Below are positions 1-12,234 of a stretch of 64,000 nucleotides of DNA, piece by piece; the stretch's first letter is position 1; each line of letters begins with the position of its first letter. The notes under the pieces were generated by a model. That model saw nothing but the letters and a program-made list of their open reading frames with translations. It did not search any database and was not told where the DNA came from. The position numbers and the translations under genes were made by a program. Origin of the DNA: Straminergon stramineum (lineage: Eukaryota > Streptophyta > Bryopsida > Hypnales > Calliergonaceae); the NCBI GenBank assembly GCA_963920665.1, contig OY987267.1, forward strand, positions 16,802,001 through 16,866,000, given 5' to 3'.

Positions 1-1559
1 TTATGTTTTCCCTCTTTGTAGTTAAATGAGTTTCCTTTGCTACAAATAAGCCTTTGGTTAAGGAATATATGGTCCAATCTCAAAATCCAACATATAATAT
101 AAGAAAGTATTAGTAGAGGGATTATTTTTTCTTCTCTTCATGGAAGGTCTCCCTTGAATGGAGTGAATAAGCCTTTTGTTAATGAACATATAGTCCAACC
201 CAAGAATCCAATACACAATTAGAGAATGTGTACTATTTTTTTCCCTACTCTTTAATTAAGGAGGCCCCCTTTCGTGTGAATATAACTTTCATTGATGAAT
301 ATGTGGTAAAACCTCATCATTCAATACACCATAAGAAAAAATATTCAGAATGGAATGATTTTTTCCCTCTCTTTCGATAAAAGGATCACTTTTCATGTAA
401 ATAACCCCTTCAATGTAAGTTCTTATGGCACCTACTGTGAGAGTTTGATTGTACAATCCTTGTAGATTCCTTTTAATCTTCACCCCTTATTGCCAAACAT
501 TGAATTAGAATAGCAAAATAAGGCAATTTTTAAGATTGAGAAGGCAAAAATATGATCACAACATTATTGAAGGTATTAATTGGTTTCAAGTAAGAATTTC
601 ATATACGTGAAAATACAATATTTTGTTGTAGAAATTCAATTTCCACAATGTATTTCAAGAAGACACAATCAACCACCAATTCTTTGGACTAGAAACTAAC
701 AATCTGCATTAAATATTATTCCAATTGTAGACATGATAACCACTTCTCATCTAGACTCTCATAACTTTGGTAGATCAACAACCATCTTTTGCAAAAGATA
801 CCAACATGCAATGTTTGAAATTATAAACGGTAAAATGGAAGGAAATCATTGAAACTTGAATCACTTTTGTAGACATTCTATGTATCTTATATAATTTCAA
901 GGAAGCCCCAAGGATGAAAAACTTCATTTTTTCATCCAATTTTTTAAGGGAATGACTTGAATTGAATTGAATTTCAATGATAGGATTAATTTATTGCATC
1001 TTTGCATCCTCGTGATATTTTATGGCTTTTTTACTTTGGAAAATGGCATACCTACAAATCTCCAAATAGTACATTTTAGCAATTTTTACTCCTTTCTTTT
1101 TACTTGACTTTTGGCTATAAAAAATAATCTTTTGGAGATTTGAGACCAACTAACAAAATGAAGCTTATTAAATCTAGTTTCTACTCCAATGCAAATTTCT
1201 GAAATGTTCCTATAATCTAATATTTTATTGCAATTTGCACTTTGGGCCTCCATCCACAACTTGCTAATTTTCTAGTTTAAAGATGATATAGTATAAGTTT
1301 TTGCACAATGATGTTTGACACTCTAATGTACAAAACTAGAGAAATTCCAAAAATAATTTAGTATGTTTTGTATTTGACAAGATTTCTTATCACTAGCCCA
1401 TCTTTTCAAGGTTAACCCTCTAAGGAAATTCAAGGCCAAAAAGTGATGAATGACTTTCAAGATTAATGTAGAAATGATTTTAGTCAAATTATTTTTGGCT
1501 AAATATAATCAGATTAATAATTTGGCTAAATAATGTGATTTTGGACTAAGTTATATAGA
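1..1559. other. AT-rich intergenic spacer
   Basis: I see no gene, RNA or clear repeat boundary here. The sequence is AT-rich with short open frames only; none shows a recognisable protein motif. Confidence 0.6.
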
Positions 1560-1563
1560 TTAA

Positions 1564-2120
1564 TCCCTAAACATCCAAATTCATCTCCAAAATTGACAAT
1601 TTGAGAAAAATCGTAATAAAGTGCTATTTGGAAGCATATTTTGGAATTGATAAACAAATAAAAATTGTAGATTCCCTTTGTTCAATTAGATTCACCAATG
1701 TTATCACCAATCATTTTTATTAAATTTTGAAAGAGAAATTCCAAAATTCCTTCAAATTTTGATTACAAGCAAAATATTATCATTGTTTGAGTACAATTTA
1801 TTAGAATGGATTTGAAACAAGGTCCTCTTCACATGGTGATTGTTAAAAATTTTTCATGTTCTTCAAATGTATGACCTAATTTTGGCAAATCCAATTTTGA
1901 ACTTAAATCAATGCAATTTGACCACTTAACATCCTTGCACATTTATAATTTTAGAAAAATATGTACTCCAGTAACACCAATCCAACCCTCATATATATGA
2001 CAACAACTTTATAACATATCTCTACAAATTAGAATAACTTTCATCCAAGTAGTTAGGAGGATGAAACTTGAGTTTCTATCTGTTCATCATCCAAAAAATG
2101 GACGTCAGAGAATTTAGGGG
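1564..2120 (+). mobile_element. TTAA-flanked non-autonomous element, copy 1 of a pair
   Basis: This 557-bp segment is homologous in the same orientation to 28948-29514, and similarity stops at both ends exactly at a TTAA (1560-1563 and 2121-2124). The left end reads TCCCTAAACATCC and the right end, read inward, CCCCTAAATTCTC, giving short imperfect terminal inverted repeats. A TTAA target duplication with CCC-starting termini is the piggyBac signature. No transposase is encoded, so this would be a non-autonomous (MITE-like) copy. The assignment to piggyBac is inference; the shared boundaries of the two copies are seen directly. Confidence 0.65.
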
Positions 2121-2124
2121 TTAA

Positions 2125-3745
2125 TATTACAGTACAGTAGATTAATATTAGAGGTCCAAAAATCAGATCATTTTTGGCCAAGTACCTTAGTAATACGTCT
2201 CGTCCTTCCAGGGTTAAAGAGCTTACAAAAGAACCACGATTCAAACGTTCAACAATGGATTCAAGAAGTCCATCTTGCCAAGCAACGGTTTCTAATCAAC
2301 AATGAAGAGAAAACATTTCAACAGCACCTACCCAGGACCGAAGAGTTTCACGGGTATCTCCACTCCCAAGAAAATCAGAGTCTGGAAGACACAATTTTCG
2401 TGAAGGCGTACACATTATATTGTATTGCAATTCATTTCCAGATGATTTTCGAGGGTGAAACCAATGCCTCGATTGGGAGTGGCAATGCGCACTTATGAAG
2501 GTGGTGGAGCAAGCAACCCAGTGGATTCTCCTGTTGATAGACGGCGTTGCCTGGTCCCCTAAAAGCGCGAACATCGGCATCCTCCCCCTGCACGAACGAA
2601 ATTCCTTCAGGGTCCGCTAAGTTAGAAGTTATTAACATCCAGTCGAGATCTCATTGGAAAGAATATATCTTCGGACAAAACAGTGGGAGATATTGGATGA
2701 GCCAGATATGAGGGACAGCAGGAAAACCCCTCTGAAACACATTGTAAGGCAAGCATGTCTTAACATTTGTTCTCAAGGTGACGATTGAGGTCTCAGAAGA
2801 GAATTACTAATCTCATACTTCCCTGTGATTCAAAGTACCCGCGTTGATTTCCCACATGATATCCTTACAGTTGAGATACAACGCTTAGGATGGCAGCACT
2901 CAAGAATCTATTTATTCGCCAGGATGGTTCGACACGTGGAATTTTCAAATGTGCAACCAAAGTATAGCACGATGTTAGAGAACTCAATGTTCGTTATCCA
3001 TGACTGTTAGTGAGTCGCCAGCAACTTTTGAACGCGATCGGTGAGAACATCCCTGCCACTTGCACAGAGCTTCAACTAGGACTTCAATAAACCAGTTCGA
3101 CCATTCCCTCCCACCTGCACGCACAACTCAGATTATCAATGATTGAATTCGCTAATTCCTTTAGTACCTATTGAGAAATTATTCCCAGCGTGAATGACAA
3201 CTCATGTACTGGTTCACAGATAAAAACAACAGAAGCAAGGTAAATATGAATTAGGATTAAGACTTTAAGTATAAATCAATTAATACTGTGCTCAGATCGA
3301 AACAGGTCTTGAGCTAGGTAAGAGAAAGCACCAATGGATAATAACTTCTTGCAAATAGCTCTAAGGCGTTGCCGTTGAAAGGTCCTGAAGCACTCAGAAC
3401 GAGTCCAACCCATGAGGGAAATCCAGCTTGAATCAACAATTCGTAATATGACGATCCGTCCAATATATCCGATATGCAGTAATCCCATCCCAGCTAACTC
3501 AGAGATGAGCACACTTGAAAAAGGAGAATATTGATTCTCTTGAAAATCAGATGTCGGGCATTCCAAAGACGGTGCCACCTGTAGTGCAACACCTGTTGGA
3601 GAAGGAAGACTTTGAATTGTCATTCTCGAAGGTCTTCCAACAATGATGGATGCAGTCGGTAGCGTGTACCGAGAGCTGTAGCGTCATTCAAATAGCATAT
3701 CTGTACATCATCCGCAACGTGTAGCCGCAGTATCTACAAACGACA
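2125..3745. other. Downstream flank of the LFR-like gene
   Basis: GC content is higher than in the neighbouring spacer and the stretch looks single-copy. Minus-strand open frames of up to about 115 codons occur (for example 3276-3623) but I recognise no protein in them. The part next to 3745 is probably the 3' UTR of the LFR-like gene. Confidence 0.4.
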
Positions 3746-5137
3746 TTACGAGGAGCCCCAAACTCCTCGAAGGGATCCCATCTTGGAGCTGATACCTGAA
3801 CTGAGCTCCCAAAGAATGCGGGCAAAAACATCCGACATTCGCAGGTCCACAACGGCCAGCTCAGCTATTTGGCTCTCGAAGGAGAACAGTACGGCTCTAT
3901 TCTGAGGCTCAGACGCCAAGCTCTCGAGGGTTAAGGCTGCCTTTCGACAAATTTCCTGCGGGTGGTCTTTCCCTGAACTTACCACTCTCAGCAGCCTTCC
4001 TATAGCCCAACGCTCGCTCGCGAGACGCAACCGGCAGTCGGTGTTGATCTCAGCAAAGTTGTGTAATGCTGCCACAGATGCGGCCACAGCATCACCAGAG
4101 GCATCGGAACTTAAAAGCTCTACCAAACGAGGAAAGATCTGGGAGACCGAAGGCAAGAGAAAAGGTTCGTTGTCAGGATTTACAACGAGCCGTCCAAGAA
4201 GCTCGGCTGCGGAGCAATGCCAGGGAACCACAGGAGAGAACAACATCATCAGAATAGCATCAACCACTCTCTTCTCCGACATCATGCTCCCCGAATTGCT
4301 TCCTTTGCTACTCCCATTGTTCATAAAATTCTTGAAACACAAAAAAGGTGCTAAGTTTAAAAGCGTCTCCACCGAATTCGTCACCAACTCCTCGTCCTCC
4401 ATCTCGTGATCTTCCAGGACTGTAATCAAAGTTTCTAAACACCCGCGGTGCTGTGCCATTGACGCTTCATTCTCAGGCATAAACGACAGGTTGCGCAGCA
4501 CATTCGAAACCGCCACTGCACATATCTGTTTCTCATTCCGACCAATTTCATCAAGATTGAAAAGCCCTTCCTCGTCCCAGCACCACCCCTCTTTCGCTTC
4601 CTCCGCCTCCTCCCCTTCAGAATTCTTCTCTGCCGCTCCCCTGATATGCACAAATGCATCATCAGGAGTGACTATTTCATACTCAAGGCCAAACCCCGTG
4701 TACGGCTGATCAGCTCCTAGCAAGCGAGGCCTGGACAACTTCGCAAACACCCGTTCTTGAGCTATATCCCGCCACTCACTGATCACATGCAGAAGCGAAT
4801 CAAGCAACCCCGGGACTTTCGCCAGAGGCGTCGCATCCTTTCGCGTGTCGTCTTTCTCCTTGAAACTCAACAGCGTCAACGCGTTGATCGCCCACGCGAG
4901 CTCTCCCTTCAATCCGCTCTGAAGCGCCAGAACAATCCTCTTGGTATGCTGATCGGCAAAATTGGGGATCACTTGAAGTGCAGGACCGAGGTTGGGCCCA
5001 GGTGAAGGCTGATGCACCGCTCCAGCATTCGGATTCTCAAATTGCGCCGCATTATTAGAATTAGTGCCGGCGTTGGTCGCTCCAGGCCGCCCCCGCTTCT
5101 GCCCGCTCCCACCCCCCGCACCTGCTGGCCCCGCCAT
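3746..5137 (-). CDS. LFR: LFR-like armadillo-repeat subunit of plant SWI/SNF complexes
   Basis: The uninterrupted 463-codon frame closely resembles Arabidopsis LFR (LEAF AND FLOWER RELATED), an armadillo-fold protein that works in nuclear SWI/SNF-type chromatin remodelling; the Arabidopsis protein is about the same length (recalled). Recognisable family blocks are GLFNLDEIGRNEKQICAVA, NLSFMPENEASMAQHRGCLE, EDEELVTNSVETLLNLA, AAELLGRLVVNPDNEPF, RLRLASERWAIGRLL, EICRKAALTLESLASEPQNR and the C-terminal FARILWELSS...RGVWG. The N terminus is a Gly/Ala/Asn-rich tail with a basic QKRGRP patch. The open frame extends 39 codons further upstream but without an ATG; the first ATG, at 5137, gives the family length. 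No intron is needed. The gene stands alone. Function is inferred from family membership. Confidence 0.93.
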   Translation of the reverse strand: MAGPAGAGGGSGQKRGRPGATNAGTNSNNAAQFENPNAGAVHQPSPGPNLGPALQVIPNFADQHTKRIVLALQSGLKGELAWAINALTLLSFKEKDDTRKDATPLAKVPGLLDSLLHVISEWRDIAQERVFAKLSRPRLLGADQPYTGFGLEYEIVTPDDAFVHIRGAAEKNSEGEEAEEAKEGWCWDEEGLFNLDEIGRNEKQICAVAVSNVLRNLSFMPENEASMAQHRGCLETLITVLEDHEMEDEELVTNSVETLLNLAPFLCFKNFMNNGSSKGSNSGSMMSEKRVVDAILMMLFSPVVPWHCSAAELLGRLVVNPDNEPFLLPSVSQIFPRLVELLSSDASGDAVAASVAALHNFAEINTDCRLRLASERWAIGRLLRVVSSGKDHPQEICRKAALTLESLASEPQNRAVLFSFESQIAELAVVDLRMSDVFARILWELSSGISSKMGSLRGVWGSS

Positions 5138-5252
5138 TGCCAATCGCGACCCAGCGCCACTGAATACAAATTTCAAAAGGAAAAGAGGAAAAGTGAGAGA
5201 ACAAGACACTGCGCACCCTTCACCACTGAGTACTTCCCAAGAATTAGACTTC

Positions 5253-5261
5253 AAACCCTAG
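5253..5261 (-). promoter_or_regulatory. Telo-box (AAACCCTAG) in the LFR 5' region
   Basis: AAACCCTAG lies 116 bp upstream of the LFR start codon. Telo-boxes are frequent in plant promoters and 5' UTRs of broadly expressed growth genes. No clear TATA box was noted. The motif is short, so chance occurrence is possible. Confidence 0.4.
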
Positions 5262-5419
5262 AAGCCATAGCCAGCCAGTTTCTGCAATACAAACGGGCTT
5301 CACTCAGAACAGACAAGACACAACCAGTATCTCCCGCCACTCGAGAATGAGCATCGATGATGGATGAATGAAAAATCCAAACATTTGCCGTCAGAGTGGA
5401 TGTTAAAGATGCCATGGGA

Positions 5420-7398
5420 ACCTGATAGGTATATTTCGCACCCTAGCATTTATTGTGAGGGCTGGCTTCTCCAAAAAATATACCTAAAATCTTTGAGTTC
5501 AAATATGAATACAAATTAAATCATGCTACTTGCTCCTTAAACCCCATTTTGCAAAAAATAGATCTCAATTTTAAAGCATACATTTGAATTATGACAAAAT
5601 TATATACAATGTTAGGGCATCACCACGAGACCTTGCCTATGGCCTTAACAATGCTACTCTAGCCTTGCCTCTTTTGTCTAGTGTCACATGATTCCACACC
5701 AACGTCCCTTCCCCGTACAAGTTCTATCATTCTTCCTATCACTTCTATATTTGCTCAACAATGGAGGGCCTTTACAAAAAGCATTTTTTCACTCATGCTA
5801 ACTTTGTCAACTTTGACTATGACCTTAGTGGAAGAATGTACAAGAATTTTAAGAGGTAGTTGTTGTAGAGTAGCAGGTGGCCAAGACACCACCACATCTC
5901 ACATGGTAGTAAGTTGACAATGCTCTTATAATGGTTTATGGTGTGTTTTGGGGGAAGCTTTCAACATCACTTTGATTGTATTTACACCAAGTAACTTTGT
6001 CACTATGGGCCATTTTAGATTGCACAAATGAAAGCAATAAGCTTGAAATCATATGAAATCTTTCTCCTTAGTTGGTGCCAAAATAATTTTTGCTTACATG
6101 TCACTTCGTTACTTTAGTGAAACGCTATATATGAGGTCAAGGAACAAGGAGCATGAAATCTTAGCTCTAACATGGCTCACATATGGTATTGGTTAACAGA
6201 TTGCAAGCTTTTAGGCTACTTCTTTGCTATGGATTAATTGAAAGTTGATTTCTCATCCAAAGTTGCAAATGACGTTGGTTTAAATTTGATCTCAAGCTTG
6301 ATGTTTTGACTTGTGCAATCTTAAGTGGCATAGAACTTTATAGTATTATTGTAGTCTTCATAGAGGTTCTTATTCATATGAGGAAACCAATCAAGCAGAA
6401 TGGGGATTGTCTGTACATATTTGTTCAGAGATGGGAGGGACACGGAGGCATTGACTCCATCAAATATTATAGATGGTGAGCAAGGAGTCTAAATTGTGTT
6501 CCTAAATTTTTCCATAGATGTTATTATCGTTAAGTATCTATAGTAGTCAATAAGCTTCCACAGGTGGGCTTCATTTGGGCATACCTTATAGATGTGGATG
6601 CCAAAAGAGGAAAAACTGAAAGTGATTAGTAACAACATTATTACAAGTTTAGAGACATCAACCTTATCATCCTTTCATAATTTTCTTGTAGCGTTTGAGT
6701 TGGGTAGTCTTCTTCTGTTTACTATTTTTTTAATTCATTGATCATTGAACAAAATATAATATGTTTTCGATTTAGTCTTTCAATCTTATACATAAACTTG
6801 AGGTAGAAATACAAATTGCTAAGAGTGATAATTGAGCAAGATTTGTTTTGGCACTATCAAGAGTATTTGCAAAGTTCATCCGTAGATGTACCAGGTATGA
6901 GCTACCTACGCCAAATGCTATTGAGCATAGATATGAGACTTTTTGTTGTTGGAGATTGTTTCCATAATAGACTCATAAACTAATTTATAAATTGAGTCCA
7001 AATATAGAGAAAATTGTAGATACCCCTTGATACTATGGTTCTTTCAAGAAATAAGGAATTTCATTTGACATCATTTTGTCAATGAAGTTTGATACTCTTG
7101 GACTTTGCAAAAATTTTGAACTTTCCTACTAATCCTTAGCGAAGGTGAGACCATTTCCAATAATCTCACCTTGTAGTTAGTACAATTTCTTTCCATAGGA
7201 AAAGAATCTCATTTTTCAATCCATTCTAAAGTTACTACAATATTAGGTCACACAAAAAAACCTCAAGCTAAGGATTGTCATTTTCCTTTGAAGCCTTGGC
7301 ATTGCACTTGAGATAAAATCACACCAACCAACAAAGATGATTGGAGAAATTTCACTATTTGGAAATCAAACGAAAAGAAGTTCAATGTGCCTACATTT
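5420..7398. other. Intergenic spacer, no recognised gene
   Basis: AT-rich sequence with stop-riddled frames. A plus-strand stretch around 5760-6480 has short protein-like segments interrupted by stops and could be an old gene or element remnant, but I cannot assign it to a family. Confidence 0.4.
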
Positions 7399-7728
7399 TA
7401 CTATAAAAAAAACATGATAAAAAAACGGCACTCAAAATTGAATGTGGTTCTTTAGACCACATTTTTGTGTAGGCCCACTACACACGCATCCAACATATTT
7501 TGCAATTTTTGACTGGAATTTTGGGAATTTTTGGGCATGAAATATACTATTGAAAAGGTATTGAAAATATTTTTTCAATGGTATATTATACGCTCCCAAA
7601 TTCTAAAAATTGTAGTGGAAAATTGCAAAAGAAGCTAACAACCCACTACTCGCATATGCACAAAAACGTGGTCAAAAGAACTGCACTCAATTTTGAGTGC
7701 AGTTTTTTTACCATGTTTTGCTATAGTG
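7399..7728. mobile_element. CACTA-type foldback MITE with about 155-bp arms
   Basis: The two halves are nearly complementary over about 155 bp each. The right end reads inward CACTATAGCAAAACATGG and the left end tACTATAAAAAAAACATG, with the first C decayed to T. The arms continue with GGCACTCAAAATTGAATG matching CTGCACTCAAAATTGAGTG. TTT flanks both sides (7396-7398 and 7729-7731), a 3-bp target duplication as expected for CACTA (En/Spm) elements. There is no coding capacity. Confidence 0.75.
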
Positions 7729-7989
7729 TTTCTTCAAACACCATTCCATTGTTTGTCACATACAATGATTGTATCATTTGATCGTTAGTAAGATCCAATA
7801 GAGCTTACAACCTCATACACCCATGAAAGTCCAAATGCTTAAATTTCAAATTTCAAGGTCCCGTGAAGGTCAACTTTGTTAAATTCACACAATCCCCACA
7901 TTGAGATAGAATAATTTTGGAAAGTTGGCCAAGTCTAGGAGCTCCTAGATGGGACACCAAATGTAGATCAAAGTGAATAACTACAATCA

Positions 7990-10640
7990 AGTAGCCAACC
8001 CCTATAGATCCTCAAATCCACATTCTAACACATTCAAGAAGCAGAGACTCATCAATTGGTGCAAATCCAATTAGAGGTTCTCATGAAGCCATAGATGCCC
8101 ACTCACCTACAATAATTCCAAGTTCCTCAACCCAAGAATGCCATGGACATCTCTCAATTGCACACAACACTCAACCGTAAACTCTTTTAGCCTCACAAGC
8201 TTTTGTAGATTTGGTAATGACTCCAACTTGTCACAAACTAGACAAATCTTCTAACTTGCAACTCCTAAAATCCATCTTGCGTAGCCTTGATAGTCCTTGG
8301 AGGTCAAGCAACACACACAATTGTCAATAATGACAAATTCCAACAACACTAAATGTACAAGACTTAAAAACCTTTGACCTTGGCACCCAAAAATGTAGAG
8401 TGTCTCTAGCTTTGTAAGCTTATATAGGTCTTTCTATCATGCAATGCATCAATTCTGACAATCACACTCCAAAGTAAAATTGAGTCTCTCAATCCCAAGA
8501 AAAATTGCAAAAGGTCAATTGGATCCCACTCCAAAGTTTGCACAATCTTGAGCTTGTGAATATCTAGCAATTGGGTGATATTTGTGCAACCTAACATTTT
8601 GAAGGATTGTAAATACATCAAATCATTTAAACTTAGCAATGATTTGATTAGCTCACAACACTCAAGGTCCAATATCCTCAAGTTTCTTAGCTTGCACATA
8701 TCCAACAACTCTACACGACTCTTCCAACAATCAATATACATTTCCAACAAAGTAACCAAATCACCCAAATCCAACAAGTCTAAAAGTAATCACTCAAGTT
8801 CACATGTAGCTTACACAACCGTTTTGAACTTTTGTAAGTTGTCTACCTCATTCATCTTGAAACAACAATTGAGACCAAGTTACTACAGTGCAACTAACTC
8901 ACCTACATCCAACACATCTACAATTCTCAACATCAGTTCAAATCAAGAATTGCAAGTTGGTATGTTTCAAGCCGAAGGTGAAAATGGTAGCCACCAAATT
9001 ATGGAAACAAAAACAAGCCACTTGTAGTAATATGAGGTTGCTTAGATCAAGCAATCAAACCCATACAAATTCAACACTTAAAAATTTGCCAAACATTTGA
9101 CTTTGTCAACACAATGAATCTATTGAGATGTTCAACCACCATAGAAAGCCCAACTTCAATATAGAACCTAGTCCAACGAGGATGAATTGCATTCTAATTC
9201 CAAGCTCTTGAGGTGTTTCAAGCCTCTTAGATCTATTTCCCATAGACTTGTTGAGTTTAAATACCATCACAGTGGGAAAACAAAGAAAAGTCACATCCTC
9301 CAACATCATAAATTTCTTATCCAAGAAAAAAAACATCCACCTTATATTTCCCAAACAACCACCATTTTGTCATAGTATCTTCTTCAAGCACATTATACTA
9401 ATCCCACTTGAACATCCATCTTCATTTTTCAAACTTGACAACTTTTGTCTCCAATTTTGCAAACTCCAACTACTAGTCAGGCATGCCAATTTTGCCAAAC
9501 CCATTGCCAATATTCTCCAATAGAAACTTCTTCAAGTTTTCCAACTATAAGCAAATGAAAAGAAACAAAAGCTGTCAAGAAAGCAACATATCACTAAAGG
9601 TCCTCATCCTACTCAAAAATTCTTAAACAAGTATATTGGTTACATTAACTTAATTTCATAGAATTGGCATATGGGATGTCAAATTCGAACTAAATGGGAT
9701 CGAAGACACTCCTTTGGAGCAATCTCATAAATATCTCCAATTCAAATCTATCATAGATATTGTGACTCTTACATAGCACCACAATTCATCAATGAAACAA
9801 AGATAGATAACCATGCATGATATTAGAGAATACTCATCCATTCTATTGCACTTTTCAGGTATTCCATCACTTCTTCCATTTCCAATTTCGGCATTTCCAT
9901 GCATTCACTTGAACACATCCTCAAAGATGTCAACTAATTTAGAGAACATGTTGTCACAACACTTCCAAGCCCATAAATCAAGACAAGTGGAAATGGACCA
10001 AAATCAATTAATTTGCACAAAACAAGTCATCCCTACCAACAAAAGAGTATTTCTAATCAACCCAATGATATGGCAATTAATTTGAGAATAAAAGCATCTC
10101 TATGGAATGGAAACAAGTACATGGATAAAGCAAATTCACTTACTAATTTTCACAAACACCTTGCATAAAGATGACCTCCTTCGAATATGGGAATCTTAAA
10201 ACCGTGTCCTAGGGAGAACCAACTTACAAATTACTTCAATTGTGTCATCTAGATGTTTCACTTCTCCCAAATCAAAGTTGTACATCAAGTCATTGGTTGG
10301 GCCAAACAATTGCAAGGCATTGGCATTATTGTGAAGCTCACCTTCTACCTTCTTGACATTTGTCATTGCCACCAACTCCAACATAAGCCATTGGGAAGTG
10401 AAGAATTCCTTTGCAAGCACCACCGCCCCACCTTCACATTGTTCGATTTCTTCAAAGATAAGCCTTGGAGAGATGTGACCGTCATCCATTTTTTGACAAG
10501 CATCAAAACTACTTAGAGGCACTCTTGACACTTGTCAAAAATTGAATGACAATTACATCTCTTCAAGTCCACAATTGTTCCACAAAACCTTTCTTGGCAT
10601 GACTTTGGCTCGAAAACACCTTATGCTTTGATTGTGACAT
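7990..10640 (-). pseudogene. Decayed TIR-type NLR disease-resistance gene
   Basis: On the minus strand, fragments of an intracellular immune receptor appear in order. At about 10640-10500 is a TIR start (KHKVFSSQSHAKKGFVEQLW), then IFDKCQ in another frame. At about 10470-10350 comes ISPRLIFEEIEQCEGG, VVLAKEFFTSQW and LMLELVAM, which match the second half of a TIR domain. From about 8780 to 8330 come leucine-rich repeats such as LRNLRILDLECC, LQSFKMLGCTNITQLL and LTKLETLYIFGC. Frameshifts and stops separate these pieces, and I found no clear NB-ARC P-loop between 10190 and 9360. The order TIR then LRR fits a TNL; loss of the nucleotide-binding part and the broken frames make it non-functional. 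Identification rests on motif resemblance. Confidence 0.7.
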
Positions 10641-10949
10641 GTAATTCCTATCCACTCAAATGAAATTCCCAACCAATAAATCAATGTTGAAAGAGAAAGT
10701 AAACAATATTGTTGAGACTATACTTGCAATAGTTACAATCACAATATTTGCTACTAAGATCATATTAGCTCAAGAATTATGGGCATCCAAAATACCCAAT
10801 GCTCTCAAGGCACAAGTGACCTACTCAAAGGTGTCATATGAAAAATTGAATGAGATTAACATCACTACAAGATTGATCACCCCCATAGCCCCTCTCAACA
10901 ATAACAATTTTTCCTTTCAAGATTGACACAAATTTCCTCTATGGACCAT

Positions 10950-12230
10950 TTCCGTTCTTCTCTAGACCACGGACGCACAAGATTCAGACTAGGCCTCACG
11001 AACGATTCTTCTTGAGTTACACGAAGAAACCTAAGTGACTTACACGGATGTGATGTTCTAAGACAGTGCCCCACTATTCCATTTCAGCGAGGGCAGCTCT
11101 CACAACAAGCAGTGCAAGTTCAGGAAATGAGTGCAAAGGATGAGAAGCATCAGGACAGGATGACAAAGTCAGATAATGCATAATCAGGCGCAGTCAGAGT
11201 TTTAACACATACCTTCAGCCAATGTCTTGCTTAGTCAAAACTTCATGAAGCCGTTGGTTGCTTTTATGATGCTAGTCTTCATCTGATATACATCGCGCAT
11301 TTCACATGAACATTCTGGAGGTACTGAGGGATGCCTGCACAACCGCAAGAATGCATACGGGATTTAGAATTGATGAAGGAAGATTCGCTTCAGGTCTTCT
11401 GCGAGATCTGCAGGAACCTATTCATCGAAATAAAATTCCAGTAAGAACTCTATACACCGCGTTCCATAGGCCAGGCGAAGAAACAAGGAAAATACCGCAA
11501 CAAGAGATACATTTATTCAGAGTCGAACTTCATTAACCCAGGAGTGCCCAAATGTCGGCTTCTATATAATTTCCATTTCTAGAGACACTGAAAACAAAAC
11601 TTCAAAAGAACCAAAGCCAACAACAAAAGAATCGAAGCTGGAGAGATGGAGTATTCACCAGGGTTGAGTAGGAATGAGAAACTCTCCAGACCTCAGATCG
11701 CGTGCAGAGGAGACGAAGTGATGGCTCCGCCAAAGAAGACAAGTCAAGTGAAAGTACCACTCACTGCAAGCGGGCAGCGATGGTGCGCGCCTTGTCCCCT
11801 CCCCTTCAAACGCCACCACCAAGAAAGAAATCCTACCGATTCCTTCCGAGTAGCCGTTTCAACACCTCCAGCAGTGGACTGAGCATCCTTGCTACTCATC
11901 ATCAACAAGCGACATCCATCTATCGATGAACTATTTCAAAAAAAAGGCACAAGGAGCGCGCGCGTTGATCGAAACCAGCAGCAAGCTGCCGGTGACAAAA
12001 CGCACGGCTAAGAGTATCCTCAATCATCCACTGGTAACTGGGTACTGCAATGAGGCATGCCGTGCGCATTTTCGTTTTTTGTTCAGGTTGTTTGTTTCAG
12101 TTCTCGGCACAGGGGTCTCAAGTCTCAACCCTACGACGGTACCTGAAACCCTGAACGTTTCCTGAACGTTCCACAAGGAGTCGGCGACCGCGCGATGGAG
12201 TAACTTACGGGCACTTCACACTATGGCTGT
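10950..12230. other. GC-richer single-copy-looking island, no recognised protein
   Basis: Composition resembles genic sequence rather than the AT-rich repeats on either side. Open frames up to about 78 codons exist (for example 11646-11882 plus), but none shows a known motif. It lies directly upstream of the decayed TIR gene, so it may be that gene's old promoter or 5' UTR, or an unrelated gene fragment. Confidence 0.4.
12159..12171. promoter_or_regulatory. Heat-shock-element-like site
   Basis: TTCCTGAACGTTC is a perfect three-unit nTTCnnGAAnnTTC arrangement, preceded by further GAA units (GAAACCCTGAACG). Function is unknown; no intact gene starts close by. Confidence 0.3.
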
Positions 12231-12234
12231 CTAA

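Noticed and set aside
5138..5254. Upstream extension of the LFR reading frame
   Set aside because: It contains no ATG, and the ATG at 5137 gives the normal family length.
4041..5350. Several plus-strand and alternate-frame open frames
   Set aside because: Shadows of the LFR-like gene; the minus frame has strong family similarity.
8575..9523. Plus-strand Ser/Thr/Asn-rich open frames
   Set aside because: They are antisense to the leucine-rich repeats of the dead resistance gene.
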